Origin: Macrosoma leucophasiata
Taxonomy: Eukaryota; Arthropoda; Insecta; Lepidoptera; Hedylidae
Direction of reading: 5' to 3'
NCBI GenBank assembly: GCA_036365455.1
Contig: JAWQUS010000008.1
Location: 18,707,501 to 18,771,500 of the forward strand
DNA: 64,000 nucleotides
Position 1 is the stretch's first letter; the number at the start of each line of letters is the position of its first letter. Position numbers and translations under genes: made by a program. Under the pieces are notes generated by a model, which saw nothing but the letters and a program-made list of their open reading frames with translations, was not told the DNA's origin and searched no databases. Shown in pieces: positions 21,321 through 32,527 of the stretch.

Positions 21321-22391
21321 CTTTGCCAGTTTTATTGGTATACTTTTAGGAACTTCAAGCCCTTTGCTATATTAGGAATGAATATTCAACAAAACCTTTA
21401 CAATTGAGTTAGTTCGAACCTTTAATCGGATTTGGTAGGCTGAATGAGCTGGTTGATTCGAATTCGCTGTTTTCCGGACAACACCTGTCCGCGTTCCCAC
21501 TCAGAAATATTTTTTCTCTGTGTTTAATGTAGCGTTTATCGAAAAAAAAAATGGAACTGAAAGGGTATTTTTGGGTTAAATTATATTTACTTTAGTAACA
21601 GCATTGGTCCATACATTCTCGCGTGTTAAGCAAAACATATATTTCGTTTTTGAATAATCAAATCCCACCAAAAACATTTTTACCATGTAAAATGTTGCAC
21701 AGATGGGACCGTAGTATTAAAAAATTATGAAGTCTAATGAAGATTAATATGATTAAGAGATATGACATGGGTTCAAAAAAAACGGCAAGGCTTTGAGGAA
21801 AGGTAAATAGTGGTCTTGCGCTTCGCTTGGCTCGTTTTGGTGAGACCACTGCTGTCCCTCATACGCCTTTCTTATAAAAACTTTTATTTGGGAAGAATTA
21901 TATACATTTCAAATCCGTTCGTTTTTCAAATTGTTAACAAAAACAAGTGAATGGGCAATAATTATCTACGAAGTTGTGTCTCACAACTATATAATTTGAG
22001 TTTGAACATATCTGTCCGATTCCCAAGAGACTGATATCTTTATTTTGGACAAAAAAACTGTTCACATTTATTTTCAACTAGCTGTTCCCGCGGCTTCCGT
22101 TTTTTTAACCTTAAAGGTATGGTACAAGATGCACATAACGTAAGTCGAGGGTTAAATTAAGAATAGACAATTCTTATAAAATCCAGACTCCAAAAAAATT
22201 ACAATTATGAAAACTCTTCTACTAATAATTATGCTGGCGACTTCTTCGTTTCGACTTCGATTCAAAAATTGTATCAATTACGATGTTGAAAAAAGATATA
22301 AAACCTTGCTAGTACAATTTCGTTATGCGTGAAAGTTTCACATGTGATCCTCTCCGCTTCCTCACTTCACTGTCTTATTATAGTATAAATA
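21321..22391. other. Intronic DNA with a short repeat C head
   Basis: Mostly unassigned. CAACTAGCTGTTCCCGCGGC near 22076 is the start of a repeat C copy that fades out quickly. A 63-codon minus-strand open frame at 21658-21849 has no motif. Confidence 0.45.
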
Positions 22392-22623
22392 CAGCGCTCA
22401 ACAATAAATATTGCACATCGAGCTTAAGAAGGAGACTTCGGCTTATTTCGGGTCTGTAGAGGGTTATCTGACGTTTGTCGATCATTTTGATCAAGTTTTG
22501 ACCAATACCGGACTATCAGTGCTTACGTAGGCAGTGTGCAGCAGAGATAACGCTCTACGAAGTCGAAACGAGCCGATAGTCTCTTTCGTAGGCCCGATGT
22601 GCAATATTTATAGTTGAGCACTG
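22392..22623. mobile_element. MITE-A copy 2, uninterrupted (232 bp)
   Basis: CAGCGCTCAACAATAAATAT at the left and GCAATATTTATAGTTGAGCA, CTG at the right are inverted repeats, with TA flanking both ends (22390-22391 and 22624-22625). The inverted similarity extends about 30 bp and weakly beyond, including AGCTTAAGAAGGAGACTTCG. It is non-coding and the most intact family member here. It ends only about 13 bp before the mariner-2 terminus. Confidence 0.85.
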
Positions 22624-22638
22624 TATTTATACTATTTA

Positions 22639-23800
22639 GGTTGGGGAAAAAAGTTTCTTCGCATTTTTTAAGATAATTCAAAACATTTTTTAATATAGTT
22701 TATTTAAATTTAACTATAGTATGTATGTACATTTTGTTCGATAACCTTTTGCCATCTTGTAGGTAGGGACATGATCCCATTGCTATAAAAATTTTGGGTC
22801 TTCTCATCAAAATACCGCGACAAGTGGATTTGGCAGTCCTCTCGTGGTTAACCTAACATTGCATAAAGAATTCTGAAAAGACCGAAACAGGTGGAAATCT
22901 GAAGGTGCAAGGTCAGGACTATACGGCGGATGCATTAACACCTCCCAGTCAAACTCTCTTAATTTTTGCTGAGTGGCTATAGATGTGTGAGGTCTAGCGT
23001 TATCATGATGAAACACCACACCCCTTCTGTTGATCAATTCCGGCCGCTTTCTCTCAACTTCTTGCTTTAATCGCATCAGTTGTTCGCAGTAGAGTTCAGA
23101 ATCGATAGTCCTGCCTGGTGGTAATAGTTCATAATGAATAATGCCCTTCCAATCCCACCATACACACAACATCACCTTATTGCGAGTTAACCCGGGTTTC
23201 GCCACAGTCTGTGAAGCCTGACCGGCCTTTGACCACGACCTTTTTCACACGTTCTTGTCGTACGTGATCCACTTTTCATCACCAGTTATCAGCTTCTTCA
23301 AAAATGATTCGGTTTCATTACGTCGTAATAAAGAATCACAAATGAGTACACGGTTCATTAGGTTTCTTTCAGTGAGCTCGTGAGGTACCCAAATATCGAG
23401 CTTTTTTTTGTACCCAGCTTTTTTCAAATGCGCCAAAACTGTTTTGTGATCAATTCTCAGTTCTTCAGCTACGTCGTAACTACTGATATGTCGATCTTGC
23501 TCCACTTTTTCAAAAATGGCATCCATTTTATCCGTAATAGGGCGACCAGAGCGAGGTGCATCTTTGACATCAAAATTTCCGGATTGAAAACGCTTAAACC
23601 AAATTTGTGCTACTCTCACAGACACTGCACTAGGTCCATAAACATCGCAAATTTTTTTCGCGGCTTGCGTTGCATTTTTACCTTTTTTGTGGTAAAATTT
23701 TAAAATGTATCGAATTTCTTCATTAGATTCACTCATCTTGACAGTACGAAAAACAAATGAAAATCACACACTTGCCTAATTTGAATTTGGAATTATGTTC
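22639..23800 (-). mobile_element. Mariner-2 (mellifera/cecropia type), one end identified
   Basis: The 3' terminal repeat is visible as AGGTTGGGGAAAAAAGTTTC, TTCGCA at 22638-22663, the classic start sequence of this mariner group, preceded by TTTA. The transposase relic runs on the minus strand to its start codon at 23736. I could not find the opposite terminal repeat beyond 23737, so the 5' end seems truncated or too diverged and the right boundary is approximate. Confidence 0.8.
22690..23736 (-). pseudogene. Mariner-2 transposase pseudogene
   Basis: The minus-strand frame begins MSESNEEIRYILKFYHKKGK at 23736. It has a paired helix-turn-helix N-terminus, then IWVPHELTERNLMNRV (the WVPHEL linker motif) and GDEKWITYDKNV with the first catalytic Asp. 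A frameshift near 23230 moves to the frame with MLCVWWDWKGIIHYELLP, HHDNARPHTS (second Asp) and MHPPYSPDLAPSDFHLF (third Asp); 34 residues separate the last two, the DD34D signature. Another frameshift near 22840 cuts the end; beyond it GIMSLPTRWQKVIEQN is recognisable near 22750. The catalytic residues survive but the gene is broken twice. It is distinct from mariner-1. Confidence 0.9.
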
Positions 23801-24111
23801 TTTAAAATTTTAACTTTCAATGATACCAAAACCAGCCAGATACAAATACTACAGCCAAAGAGATTTTATTACAAGTTCATACACATCGAGTTTATGTACA
23901 TTAAATATTTTTGCCAAAAAACTGATAGGGGATTAAATAAGAGTAACAGAAACAAAACAAACAGTTTTTGGAATTTTTGTCTGTCTATCTGTCTGGTACG
24001 GTGTAACTTCGAAACTACTCAACGGATTTGAACGCTTCGATGGTAATTGAAAATCTACTTCGAGCTTTTAAACAGAGTTAAATGCGGTTTACATGTACGT
24101 ATTTAATTTAG
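23801..24111. other. AT-rich intronic DNA, nothing recognised
   Basis: About 310 bp; a GTCTGTCTATCTGTCTGG-like stretch at 23980 hints at an old repeat. Confidence 0.4.
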
Positions 24112-24153
24112 ACTAGCTGTGCCCGCTACTTCGTTCGCGTAGAATTTAATAAA
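24112..24153 (+). repeat. Repeat C head
   Basis: ACTAGCTGTGCCCGCTACTT, CGTTCGCGTAGAATTTAAT matches the repeat C head also found at 27711 and 62778. It is cut off by the SINE-A sequence that follows. Confidence 0.65.
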
Positions 24154-24171
24154 ATTATTGTACCCATTGCC

Positions 24172-24340
24172 ACGCTCGGAATTTGGTAACGTGCCCAGAA
24201 ATGTCAATAAGCTCGCCACCTGTAACAAACCTGTGGCTTAAAACGTAACCAACGAATCGTGGCAGTTTGCATGTGTGCTTTAATATATTCAATTAACTCT
24301 GTCTATCACGCCTGTATTCCCCACAGGCGTAATCGATAAT
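24172..24340 (+). repeat. SINE-A, 3' part (diverged)
   Basis: GGTAACGTGCCCAGAAATGT, AAGCTCGCCACCTGTAAC, AAAACGTAACCAACGAATCG and GTTTGCATGTGTGCTT follow the SINE-A order. The tRNA-like head is missing. Confidence 0.7.
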
Positions 24341-25337
24341 CATTTCAGATGCTATAATGAAAATTTTAATAACATTCTATATAAAACACGGTAGAAATGT
24401 TAATATAAACAATTATCGGACCGGTTTAATGGCAATGATTCATAAATTAATAATAGGCTCATGTTTGCATGAAATAATTTTCGGTGAATATGCAATGGGC
24501 TGTGTTTACTTGTTGCCAACATATCACATGTTACAAATTGTAGGCAATTTATTTAGGTCATCAACCATAAAGGTATCTTACCCAGGTTTCTGTACAAGTA
24601 TATGACAGTATATGTACCAGTTGTTTACCTGTTTACCTTTATTTTTTTATTTCGTTTTAGACAGGGCGCTAACTAAACTCAAAATGTTGATACGGGCTGG
24701 ATAAGATAATACGAAATTAGTATAAGCTCCATTTAACATTCTAATTGTACATGTAAGATTAAATTTTATAATATGTATATAGTCTAGTGTGAGAACAATT
24801 TTGTCTATTGTAACTTGTACAACATCATGTTCTTACCTGTTATGATACGCATAGGTATTTTTTCAATAAAGCTATTGACTGAGAATGGAGGACAAAATTG
24901 ACATGTATACTAAACAATAAAGGGTTTAAATCTTTTATATCCTAATTCTCATTTTACTACGGATTTCATAACGTAAAGTATCGAAAGCAGATGATAAGAT
25001 CAATAATAAAAAATACGTTTTGTATTAGGTATGACTTGCTGTTCGCTGGCTCAGTCACAGATGTATTTCAGTTTACATCCAACTTGCAAGTTCCACCCAA
25101 ATAGGAAAGAACATTTTTCAAAACGTAATACGCAAGTTACAAAAACCAATTTGTGTTCTACGAAAGCTCATGACACATTCGACGACAAGATTCATGGTCT
25201 TGTTACCGCAATTTCTTATCGGTACCTATAAGTTACCAAAAATTGATGTGGATACGCCAACAAGTCGCAAACTCAAGCGAACGAGCTATATACGGAAAAA
25301 AAATAATATAGCAGGGATAAACTATTACGATAAACTA
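24341..25337. other. AT-rich intronic DNA, nothing recognised
   Basis: About 1 kb; open frames of 82 and 66 codons have no recognisable motif. Confidence 0.5.
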
Positions 25338-25545
25338 TGGACGATCCATTTGGTCCAGCGGTGTATGACGACCGTTTTAACCGAGGCTCACGTGTTCGAT
25401 TCCCGTACTGGGACAAATATTTGTATAGCCTACATATATTTGTTTCGGGTCTGGGTGTTTGTGTATATGGTGTGTGTATATAAAGGCACCCACGGCACAG
25501 ATTATTTATTAAGGTAAGGGTGTGAGCGTATTATAAAAAAAATTA
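25338..25545 (+). repeat. SINE-G copy
   Basis: TTTGGTCCAGCGGTGTATGA (A-box region), ACGTGTTCGATTCCCGTACT (B-box region), GGGACAAATATTTGTATAGC and GTTTCGGGTCTGGGTGTTTG match the minus-strand copy at 18103-18315 block for block. Substitutions in the head show it is not a functional tRNA. Confidence 0.8.
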
Positions 25546-26151
25546 CCTATCTTATTATTTCTTAATAAAATTATATTTTATAAAATAGTCTGGCATCTTT
25601 AGATTATAGATTATGCCCGTGGTTTTGTTAGAGGATATGTAATAGTCTACTTCACCCGGCAACCGGCGGAGGAGTTTTACAACGAGGTTTTCAAGTTTTA
25701 GTTCAAGTATATAAATTGCCGATCAAGACAAATTTATTAAAAAGGGTTATGGCATTCGTTTTCTGTAGCGATAACGAGTTCAACATACTCGTATCAAGCA
25801 CCTCTTGAATTTTGCCTAGAATAGCTTTCATTGGCCTTTTGTCCAGCAATTTCAGATAGCTTTCAAGAGAATAAGTGACTACTTACTTGGTCTGGCAACG
25901 TACAAAGGGTAAATTAGAGGTGAATTAATGGTCGGACTATTCCAGCGGCAGTCAGTCCGCTTTTGTGGGGACGTAGTCTGTCGACTGTTAAACCGTAAAC
26001 CGCATTAGAGCCTACACAGCTTTAGAGTGAACAGGAAATTAAAGTTTTTTTAAATAGTTTCAATTTTACACAGACTTCATGCACAATTAGAAGCTAGATT
26101 AATTGTAATGTTAAAAAAATGAATAAATACAAAATATCATCGATCCATATA
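25546..26151. other. Intronic DNA, nothing recognised
   Basis: About 600 bp without recognisable features. Confidence 0.5.
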
Positions 26152-26376
26152 TGATAGTGATGAATGAGATTATAGATGTAAAAATAAGAAAGGGATGCTG
26201 CAATGGTTCGAGCATGTAGAAAGAATGTCGAATGATTGAATGACTACGCACAGATATACAATGCGTACTTGGATAGTTGCAGAGGCCCAGGAAGACCAAG
26301 ACTGGCTTACCTTGGCCAAATAAGTCGAATACTATCTGAGGGTTGGGTCAAGACTCTTAGGAATCGGCGAGATAAG
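26152..26376 (+). mobile_element. LINE-B RT C-terminal fragment (frameshifted)
   Basis: One frame gives GMLQWFEHVERMSND; a second gives RGPGRPRLAYLGQISRILSE, then GWVKTLRNRRDK and stop. The order W..HVERM, then GRGRPR..L.QI...LSEG..K.LRNRR is the region just upstream of the C-terminal piece seen at 13974-14166, so both are parts of one LINE family. Frameshifts make it non-functional. Confidence 0.75.
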
Positions 26377-26841
26377 TAAAATAAATAAAACACTTGCATG
26401 CATATATCATACTGGACACAATACACTTTTTATAGATTACACCGATTTTTTTGTCAGTCTTGAATGGTTGGATTCCGTATTAATTGTACTTTATGGAAAA
26501 TCCTTGTAACATTTAGTCCTCGTCTCGGAGATGAAACCAGCATAAAGCATCTGTTAGTTACGTATCGTTGACACGACAAGAATTGTTCATAGTAAATTCG
26601 TAGAATTTAATTTATATTTTAATGCTTGTTTCTAGATAGGTACATTGCAGAAACTATCCATTGCAATGATATGAAAGTAATAATCTTTGTCTCTTACAAC
26701 GTAAAATATTTTAAAGGAATGCACGTAACCTCTAATAAATTTTACTCACCATTAAGCCAGATCAACTCCTAGAATTTAAGCGTAACTATTTTTGGAGAAA
26801 TAGTAAGTGAATATATAAACATCTATTCAAACTAGTCTCAT
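26377..26841. other. AT-rich intronic DNA, nothing recognised
   Basis: About 465 bp without recognisable features. Confidence 0.5.
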
Positions 26842-27138
26842 TAACTGCTTCAGTAGCCTAGTGGTAGCAGGCCACTACTATTACGCTGGAGTCCTGGGTC
26901 GGAGGCTATCAAAGATAACGGTGTAAAATCCTTTATCTCTAGTTCCATTGGTATTTTCCATTTTCTGGAAGTTTGCCAGAGCCTCGAAGTTAAGTTATAT
27001 GCCCAGAGATGTCAACAGGCTCGCCACCTGTTACATGGGCAACATGACCGGCGAATAGTGGGTGTTTGCATGTATGCTTGTATGCATGCATTTACCTCTG
27101 TCTACCCTTACGGCGATTAATGGCGTGAAGTTACGTTC
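26842..27138 (+). repeat. SINE-A, near full length
   Basis: Head AACTGCTTCAGTAGCCTAGT, GGTAGCAGGCCACTACT; body TTATCTCTAGTTCCATTGG and ATTTTCCATTTTCTGGAAGT; tail GTTTGCATGTATGCTTGTAT and ATTAATGGCGTGAAGTTACG, all in the order of the 61251 copy. The B-box region is damaged (GTCCTGGGTCGGAGG). Confidence 0.85.
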
Positions 27139-27710
27139 ATTAAAAAAAATCAATGAGAATCCCAATTAAATAAAACAAATATCCAGCTAACATTACCCAA
27201 TGCCAATAAACGTGGTTTACAATTAACCATGAAATAGTTTCGGGTGTCGAATAAAACGATAGTCAATCGCCAGAGAATTGCGAGCACTCAAATTGGATTC
27301 TATCGGAGCGAGAGATGTAGTCGTGTTACTGAGGGTCCAGCTTAAGGCAGTTGTCACACTGGCGGAGACGAAGAGGCTACCTTTCGCCTATAAAAATAAA
27401 CGCCTATAAATATTTCTATTTCTATCGCTTATTCCTTGCTCAATAAACGAACAATCGATAGACATGTATTTTAGTATAATTATTTTACTATTAAATCGGC
27501 GGTCAGTTTTGTCACTATAGTTTACCGCTGGCCATAACAATTGTCATGGACTAGGTGACACGGCGAACGTCGTACCGCCATAACAATATGCTAATTTTTA
27601 AACCGTCTCCTGATAATTACAAACACATAGAAGAAAGATTTATCCAATTTGGTGAACTTGTTTGAAAGTTATGCGCTGACAAACATGTCGCTGATTTATT
27701 TTTATTTACA
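27139..27710. other. Intronic DNA, nothing recognised
   Basis: About 570 bp without recognisable features. Confidence 0.5.
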
Positions 27711-27965
27711 TACTAGCTGTACCCGTGACTTCGTAAGCGTAGAATTTATGATTGTTCGGTATCTACCTGGACGAAGTCGTGGGCGTAGTATAGTATAATT
27801 TTAATATAGAGTAGCCTTAGTTACTGCTTATTACATGAGCTATCTGCCAGTGAAAGTTCCGTCAAAATCGATGTAGCCGTTCCCGAGATTAGCTGGCACA
27901 AACGGCCAGACAGACAGACAAAAATTGTAAATAATGTTGTTATATGTACCGTGTATACATATATA
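27711..27965 (+). repeat. Repeat C copy
   Basis: ACTAGCTGTACCCGTGACTT, CGTAAGCGTAGAATTTATG is the family head. Downstream, TAGCCGTTCCCGAGATTAGC and GGCCAGACAGACAGACAAAA are the kind of 3' body such repeats carry. The 3' boundary is approximate. Confidence 0.55.
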
Positions 27966-29024
27966 TACATTTAGTAAATAAAGGGTTATTTTTATATTAC
28001 AAACAGACAGTCACTTTTTATTTGGATGTATAAGTATTGTATGTGTAGATAGATAAAGCACCCTCAACGGGTGCGTACCCGACGCGACGCCAAGTTGGGG
28101 GTCAAAACTCAATCTTCATATGCATTTATTTTTTACGTGTTTTTATTACCAACCAGCCAACCGCTAACTGTTACGCTACCGGCTAGGACTCGATCCACTA
28201 GTTTGCCTTCGAGTCACAAGAATTATCAAAAATATAATACATGCTTACTGTTGCTAGCTCTACTCGCAACTGGTTAATCGCTAGCATTGGGACTGCTGCC
28301 TAAGGCAACTTTTTCACGAGTGCTATACTATATTGCTTTGGGTGGATGTGATATCCACCAATCGTTTACGTTGCTTCGTATAGCTTAGGTATATATGTGG
28401 GTGGAGACGGGTTCAACAAAAATGTTGTAAAACAAGTGACTTTATTGCAGTGCAAAAGTTATTAGAAACGCTTTTTTTGTTTTTCAACGTTTCTATAAAA
28501 TAAGTGATTGTATGTATAGGAACGTGATGTAACATAAATAAAACACTGCATTAAATTATCAATGAGAAACCATTTCGTAGGGTGCAAGCGCACAGCGCGT
28601 TATTTGTAGGGTGCGCAAACAGGCGAACGGAAAAAACGACGCCGGTGTTTTAAAAACACATTAAAAGCAAAAGCACTAGTCTTTTTAAGAAAATATGTTA
28701 TATAAACCAAATTTAGTCACCAGAAATAAAACACCTCACAAAAATATCCTGTATACAGGAATGCTGTTGATAGATTGGTAAAAAACAAACCTATGTATCA
28801 GCAATACTCTTCTTGCTGTTGATTCATTGCTTAGCTCAAGATATGCATTTAAATTGCACAACAACCTCGCGGTTGTACATATTCGTAGCATACTCACTAA
28901 GAACGGTTACATGGTTTCATATAGGTTTGATCTCCTTACAGCATAGCTACATAGCAATCCCTGATGGACAAATACCCTAATTCCAGAATAACTGGGAACT
29001 ATCATCCCTCCCTTTTGGCGACAG
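27966..29024. other. Intronic DNA with a GC-richer patch (28060-28380)
   Basis: No repeat or gene is recognised. The 28060-28380 patch is less AT-rich than its surroundings, with ACGGGTGCGTACCCG near 28058-28073 forming a small inverted repeat. A 68-codon open frame there has no motif. Confidence 0.4.
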
Positions 29025-29052
29025 CGGGTGGCGGGCGGCGGGTGGCGGGCGG
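29025..29052 (+). repeat. Short tandem repeat, 14 bp x2
   Basis: CGGGTGGCGGGCGG is repeated twice in tandem, giving a very G-rich 28-bp run with several GGG tracts. Confidence 0.85.
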
Positions 29053-29264
29053 CGTGTGCTTGCCGCCACCACTCCACGTCAATTGTATTCCACTTCTGTC
29101 ATTCTAAATATTTGACAATCTTCCCTTTTGTGCATTCATTTATTTTTATAATATATTTAGGATTAGGTCTGATGTTTTTTGTTTTTAAAATAATGTTATT
29201 TTCTCAAAAGAACAAATCTCCAAAATTCTTTACTGATCTTTGAAATCAGTTTAATAATGGCAAC

Positions 29265-29570
29265 CCTTGATACGTCCCACTGCTGGGCACGAGTCTCTCC
29301 CCTTCGTAGGAGGAGGCCTGGAGTTTAACTCCATGACGCTGCTCCAACGCGGGGTGGTGGAGATAAGGGTCAGTGGCCAACTCGCTGTCCGATGTTTTCG
29401 ACAAGGTTTAACGACTGTTATCTATCGATAGACTTGACCGATGGCTTAACGTGCCCTCCGAAGCACGGAAGCGCGCATTTTAATTGCACGCACACCCGAC
29501 CGCGCCCGTGTCGTATAACCGAGTAGATCGCTTCCGATCTACACCAGCCGCGGGGCCATGCGCCTAGCAA
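29265..29570 (+). repeat. Repeat E copy, longer
   Basis: Shares TACGTCCCACTGCTGGGCAC, CCATGACGCTGCTCCAACGC, TTTAACGACTGTTATCTATC and GATGGCTTAACGTG with 10757-10962, and continues with CCCTCCGAAGCACGGAAGCG and a further GC-rich stretch. A GCTACG-rich segment (29570-29650) follows that resembles other lepidopteran repeats. Confidence 0.75.
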
Positions 29571-29689
29571 ATATAGCTACGGCTACGCTGTAGCTACGTC
29601 GTAGCAAATAGCTACGGTGGCTACGATGAACTGCTCAGGTGCTACGAATCACTATTCATGACTTCATGTAGATTTTTTTATGCTATGAA

Positions 29690-30117
29690 GGTATGAAGGC
29701 AAGCAAGCATGCAGTTTACATTGAAGTTAAGTGATGACTGCAGCCCATAGACACTTACACAAAGACAGAGTTTATTATTCTATTTCTATTTAATTTATTA
29801 TGTGTTTTTGATTATTATTAGTGGTTATTCACTCTATAACCTAGAGTTTAAAAAAAAATACGATGTAAAAGTGCTCTCCAGGAGCCCAATTATATGAAAT
29901 AAATAAATAAACTGAAGAGGTCAAAATGTAGAGGCGTTGCCACCCTAGAGACCATAGTTGGACCAAAGTTATTTTTTTTAATTTATTTTTTATAAACAAT
30001 CTTACAATTTAGGGTGTTACATGCAAATACACACAAAACCATTATAGTTGTTATGTCTCTGTGATAAGTTATTTCGGGGCATTACCATCTAACCGGAACA
30101 CGCTAGTACTGAACGCA
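29690..30117 (-). repeat. Repeat F copy, interrupted, minus strand
   Basis: Pieces of repeat F occur in order on the minus strand: 29690-29772 (CATGCAGTTTACATTGAAGT...TGATGACTGCAGCCCATAG), 29914-29956 (GAGGTCAAAATGTAGAGGCG) and 30055-30117 (ACCATCTAACCGGAACACG). About 140 bp separates the first two and about 100 bp the next; the first spacer (29773-29913) contains AAATAAATAAATAA, so a later insertion is likely. Confidence 0.65.
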
Positions 30118-30479
30118 GATGTACCTATTTAAGTTGTTTTGAATGGATTTGTCATTGTACATAATGCCTATTCATACCAATATCGCACATAGGCAATACT
30201 ATACATTGATGTTACTTATTAAGATCCTACGGACGTGTTTGTAACAGTTTTCCTCGTTCCAAATTTATCGTTTTCAACAGATGTTCCAAACTTGTCTCCC
30301 TTCCTACCTTCATACATATATACAACGAATGCTTCCCTTCGTACGTGCTGACAGAATGCATAACTAGAGGTACAATTACTTACTTATTATTGCTTTCTTC
30401 GATATCTTTACGTATGTAAATAAAACTTTTAACTCGTAAATAAAATATGGGCTGCGTACCTACATACTCATAGGTTTGA
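30118..30479. other. AT-rich intronic DNA, nothing recognised
   Basis: About 360 bp without recognisable features. Confidence 0.45.
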
Positions 30480-30738
30480 AGTCAGTGCCAAGCCAAATAA
30501 AACTTTGGAGCCTATTTCACTGCGTTTCAAAAAAATATATATTTTTTTAACTGGCTTTTTTCAATAAAATATTGTTCACCTCACGGCGATATGTGTAAAG
30601 ATTCGGCTGCCTTTGCGCACTTGGTCGCCTGTACCTATTATCATTCCACACCGATAACTTTTAAAAAAATTAAATCGGCCACAAATAAGAGTTGCTGACT
30701 GTTAAAGATAAAAAAAAAAACAATACTTGTGTGCCACC
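30480..30738. mobile_element. MITE-D copy 2, diverged
   Basis: TTTTCAATAAAATATTGTTC, ACCTCACGGCGATATGTGTA, then GGCCACAAATAAGAG, CTGTTAAAGATAAA and CAATACTTGTG parallel the interior of copy 1 (10190-10440). The terminal inverted repeats are not clear, so the boundaries are approximate. Confidence 0.55.
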
Positions 30739-30815
30739 TTCCTTACATAAATAAATATACTTTAAGCAGGAGACAATAAATATCGTCATTTTCATTTCTC
30801 TAATTGGACCTGCTT

Positions 30816-30957
30816 TTTTATGTAATGACATTGATGTTAAGTGATGACCGCAGCCTATAGACACCTACGCAAAGACCAAGGTCAAAATGCAGATGCGTTA
30901 CCACTCCTGAGGCCTAAGCTGTTATGTCTCTGTGCCGGAAATTACAGGGCCGTACAT
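30816..30957 (-). repeat. Repeat F fragment, minus strand
   Basis: TTTTTTATGTAATGACATTG through GATGTTAAGTGATGACCGCA, GGTCAAAATGCAGATGCGTT and GGAAATTACAGGGCCGTACA: the 3' half of the family in reverse. Confidence 0.8.
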
Positions 30958-31137
30958 TGTTTTAAGACATGCACTATTCGCACTTGCTTATTCTAATCAG
31001 AAATTGATTGCAATGTAAACGTAATTTTTGAACGTGAAAATCACTACTACAAATAACTCGTTGGAATCCGAATCCGGTCTGGTTGCCTCCAAAATCAATC
31101 CAGGAAGCGTTCTGATCTCCTATGATGTTGCGTCAAC

Positions 31138-31320
31138 AAGTACCCAGTGGCCTGCTCTCGCGGGGCGAGACGGGCGGAGGGGGCGCGCGGGGCGGTGTGT
31201 GGCGCCGGGGGTAGGGGTCGAGATTCAACTGGTGCAATGCGGCGTATACCCCTCCGCTCATCCCACTCACGGGCTTGTTTTTGCTATTGTATCTGCGGCG
31301 CACAGTTGGCACGCTAAGCG
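31138..31320. other. GC-rich island in the scrt intron
   Basis: About 180 bp of strongly GC- and CpG-rich sequence (CGGGGCGAGACGGGCGGAGG, GGCGCGCGGGGCGGTGTGTG) in an AT-rich intron. Open frames on both strands (98 and 91 codons) reflect composition only. It matches no other segment here. Candidates are a regulatory element, an old retrotransposed promoter or an unrecognised repeat. Confidence 0.45.
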
Positions 31321-31784
31321 TTGATTTTGTTACGTTTGTTTTGTATACCCGCGCCTTAAATGAGGGCGAGCTTTCCATTATTCCATTTACTCTTTCTCCA
31401 TTTCCCAAGCGCTTCAGTTTTTATTGAGATTGGCGGTGTTAATTGTGATGTTATTTTATTTCACAAACAACTCGTCGATACGCCAGGTACGCTGCTTATC
31501 CACACGAATATGGCTGGGTGCATCATCTTACTTTAAGTTGTTTAAATACCGGTTAAGTAAAAAAATGTTGTACCATTTACAGATTTTTATGCCGGCATAG
31601 CTATAGACTGTTAAGAGTAACCGGCGAAAATGCGCTGGCTAAAGTTATTGTTGATGTCAAGTATTGTTACTTCACTTGTCACCCTTGAAACTTTAAGAAT
31701 GTCAAAAATACGCTGCTGTAATGCAACGCATTCTGCAGTAACTGTTAAAGTCAATGTTATTGTTACATTTAATGATAACCGTAA
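31321..31784. other. Intronic DNA, nothing recognised
   Basis: About 460 bp; a 69-codon minus-strand open frame extends over 31611-31820 without a motif I recognise. Confidence 0.4.
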
Positions 31785-32524
31785 GAGCGGTTGTATACGT
31801 CTGTTTTTTACACCGGACAACGGTCCGTGTTTTTTGCCGGATACGCGGTGGTGTATGGTTTATAATGAGTATGTGTACATGCACCGGACACCGGTCCAGC
31901 GAATAATTTTCGCCGGATGCACCGCCGCTTCCCCTCGGCACGACGGACACCGGTCCGGTGTAAGAAAGAGCGGTCATCCACGCCAGTGTATTGGTGCGTG
32001 TAGACGCTGCCGAACGTTTTTCCGATTTTCTGCAAATTGTGTGCCGTCTACCTGCGTTCTTTTTAAAACTGGATGATATTGACATGGAAATGTTAATAAG
32101 TTTGGTTGAAAATAGAACAGGCCGTTCTGTGGGACAAAACCCAAGAGTGCTATAAAAATAGTTGCCGAGTGCTGTAAAAATAATTGATAAATTTAGTTTC
32201 ATCTTCTTCCAACTGCGTAAAAAGAGTATGAAATGCACCATATTGTTCCCTTTCCAATAATATAGGATGCATCCACGATGTTTTTTTACGTTTTTCTATT
32301 TCTTTTTGTTTCTTCTTGTATGAATAGTAGGCCAATATGAGTTTTTTTTTCTTATTATTCAACATTTTACACGTGTGTAATCTGTGACTACCAATTCAGA
32401 ACTAACGCATATAGACGGCACTCCAAGGTAACATTCATCCGGTAAAAAAAATATATGTATACAAGGATAGCCGTTTATTGACGGTCCGTTGTCCGGTGAA
32501 AATAACGGACGTATACAAGCGCTC
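31785..32524 (-). mobile_element. PIF/Harbinger DNA transposon relic 2
   Basis: The left end GAGCGGTTGTATACGTCTGT, TTTTTACACCGGACAACGGTCCGT recurs inverted at the right end (ACGGTCCGTTGTCCGGTGAA, AATAACGGACGTATACAAGCGCTC), a terminal repeat of about 45 bp with few mismatches. TAA precedes the left end and AAA follows the right, an imperfect match to the expected 3-bp duplication. The interior carries a transposase fragment on the minus strand. At 740 bp it is an internally deleted copy, and its ends are unlike relic 1 at 6679, so it is a different family. Confidence 0.75.
32150..32365 (-). pseudogene. PIF/Harbinger transposase N-terminal fragment
   Basis: A 71-residue frame starts MLNNKKKKLILAYYSYKKKQ and contains RKKTSWMHPILLEREQYGAF, HTLFTQLEEDETKFINYFYS. 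The pattern W.HP.L.ER...GAF.TL...L..DE.KF.NYFR.S is the conserved N-terminal region of Harbinger-type nucleases. Nothing of the DDE catalytic domain follows, so this is a remnant trapped in an internally deleted element. Recognition is by motif memory. Confidence 0.75.
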
Positions 32525-32527
32525 AAA

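Noticed and set aside
31630..32241. 148-codon plus and 179-codon minus open frames
   Set aside because: They run across the end of the PIF/Harbinger relic; only the 32150-32365 minus frame shows transposase motifs.
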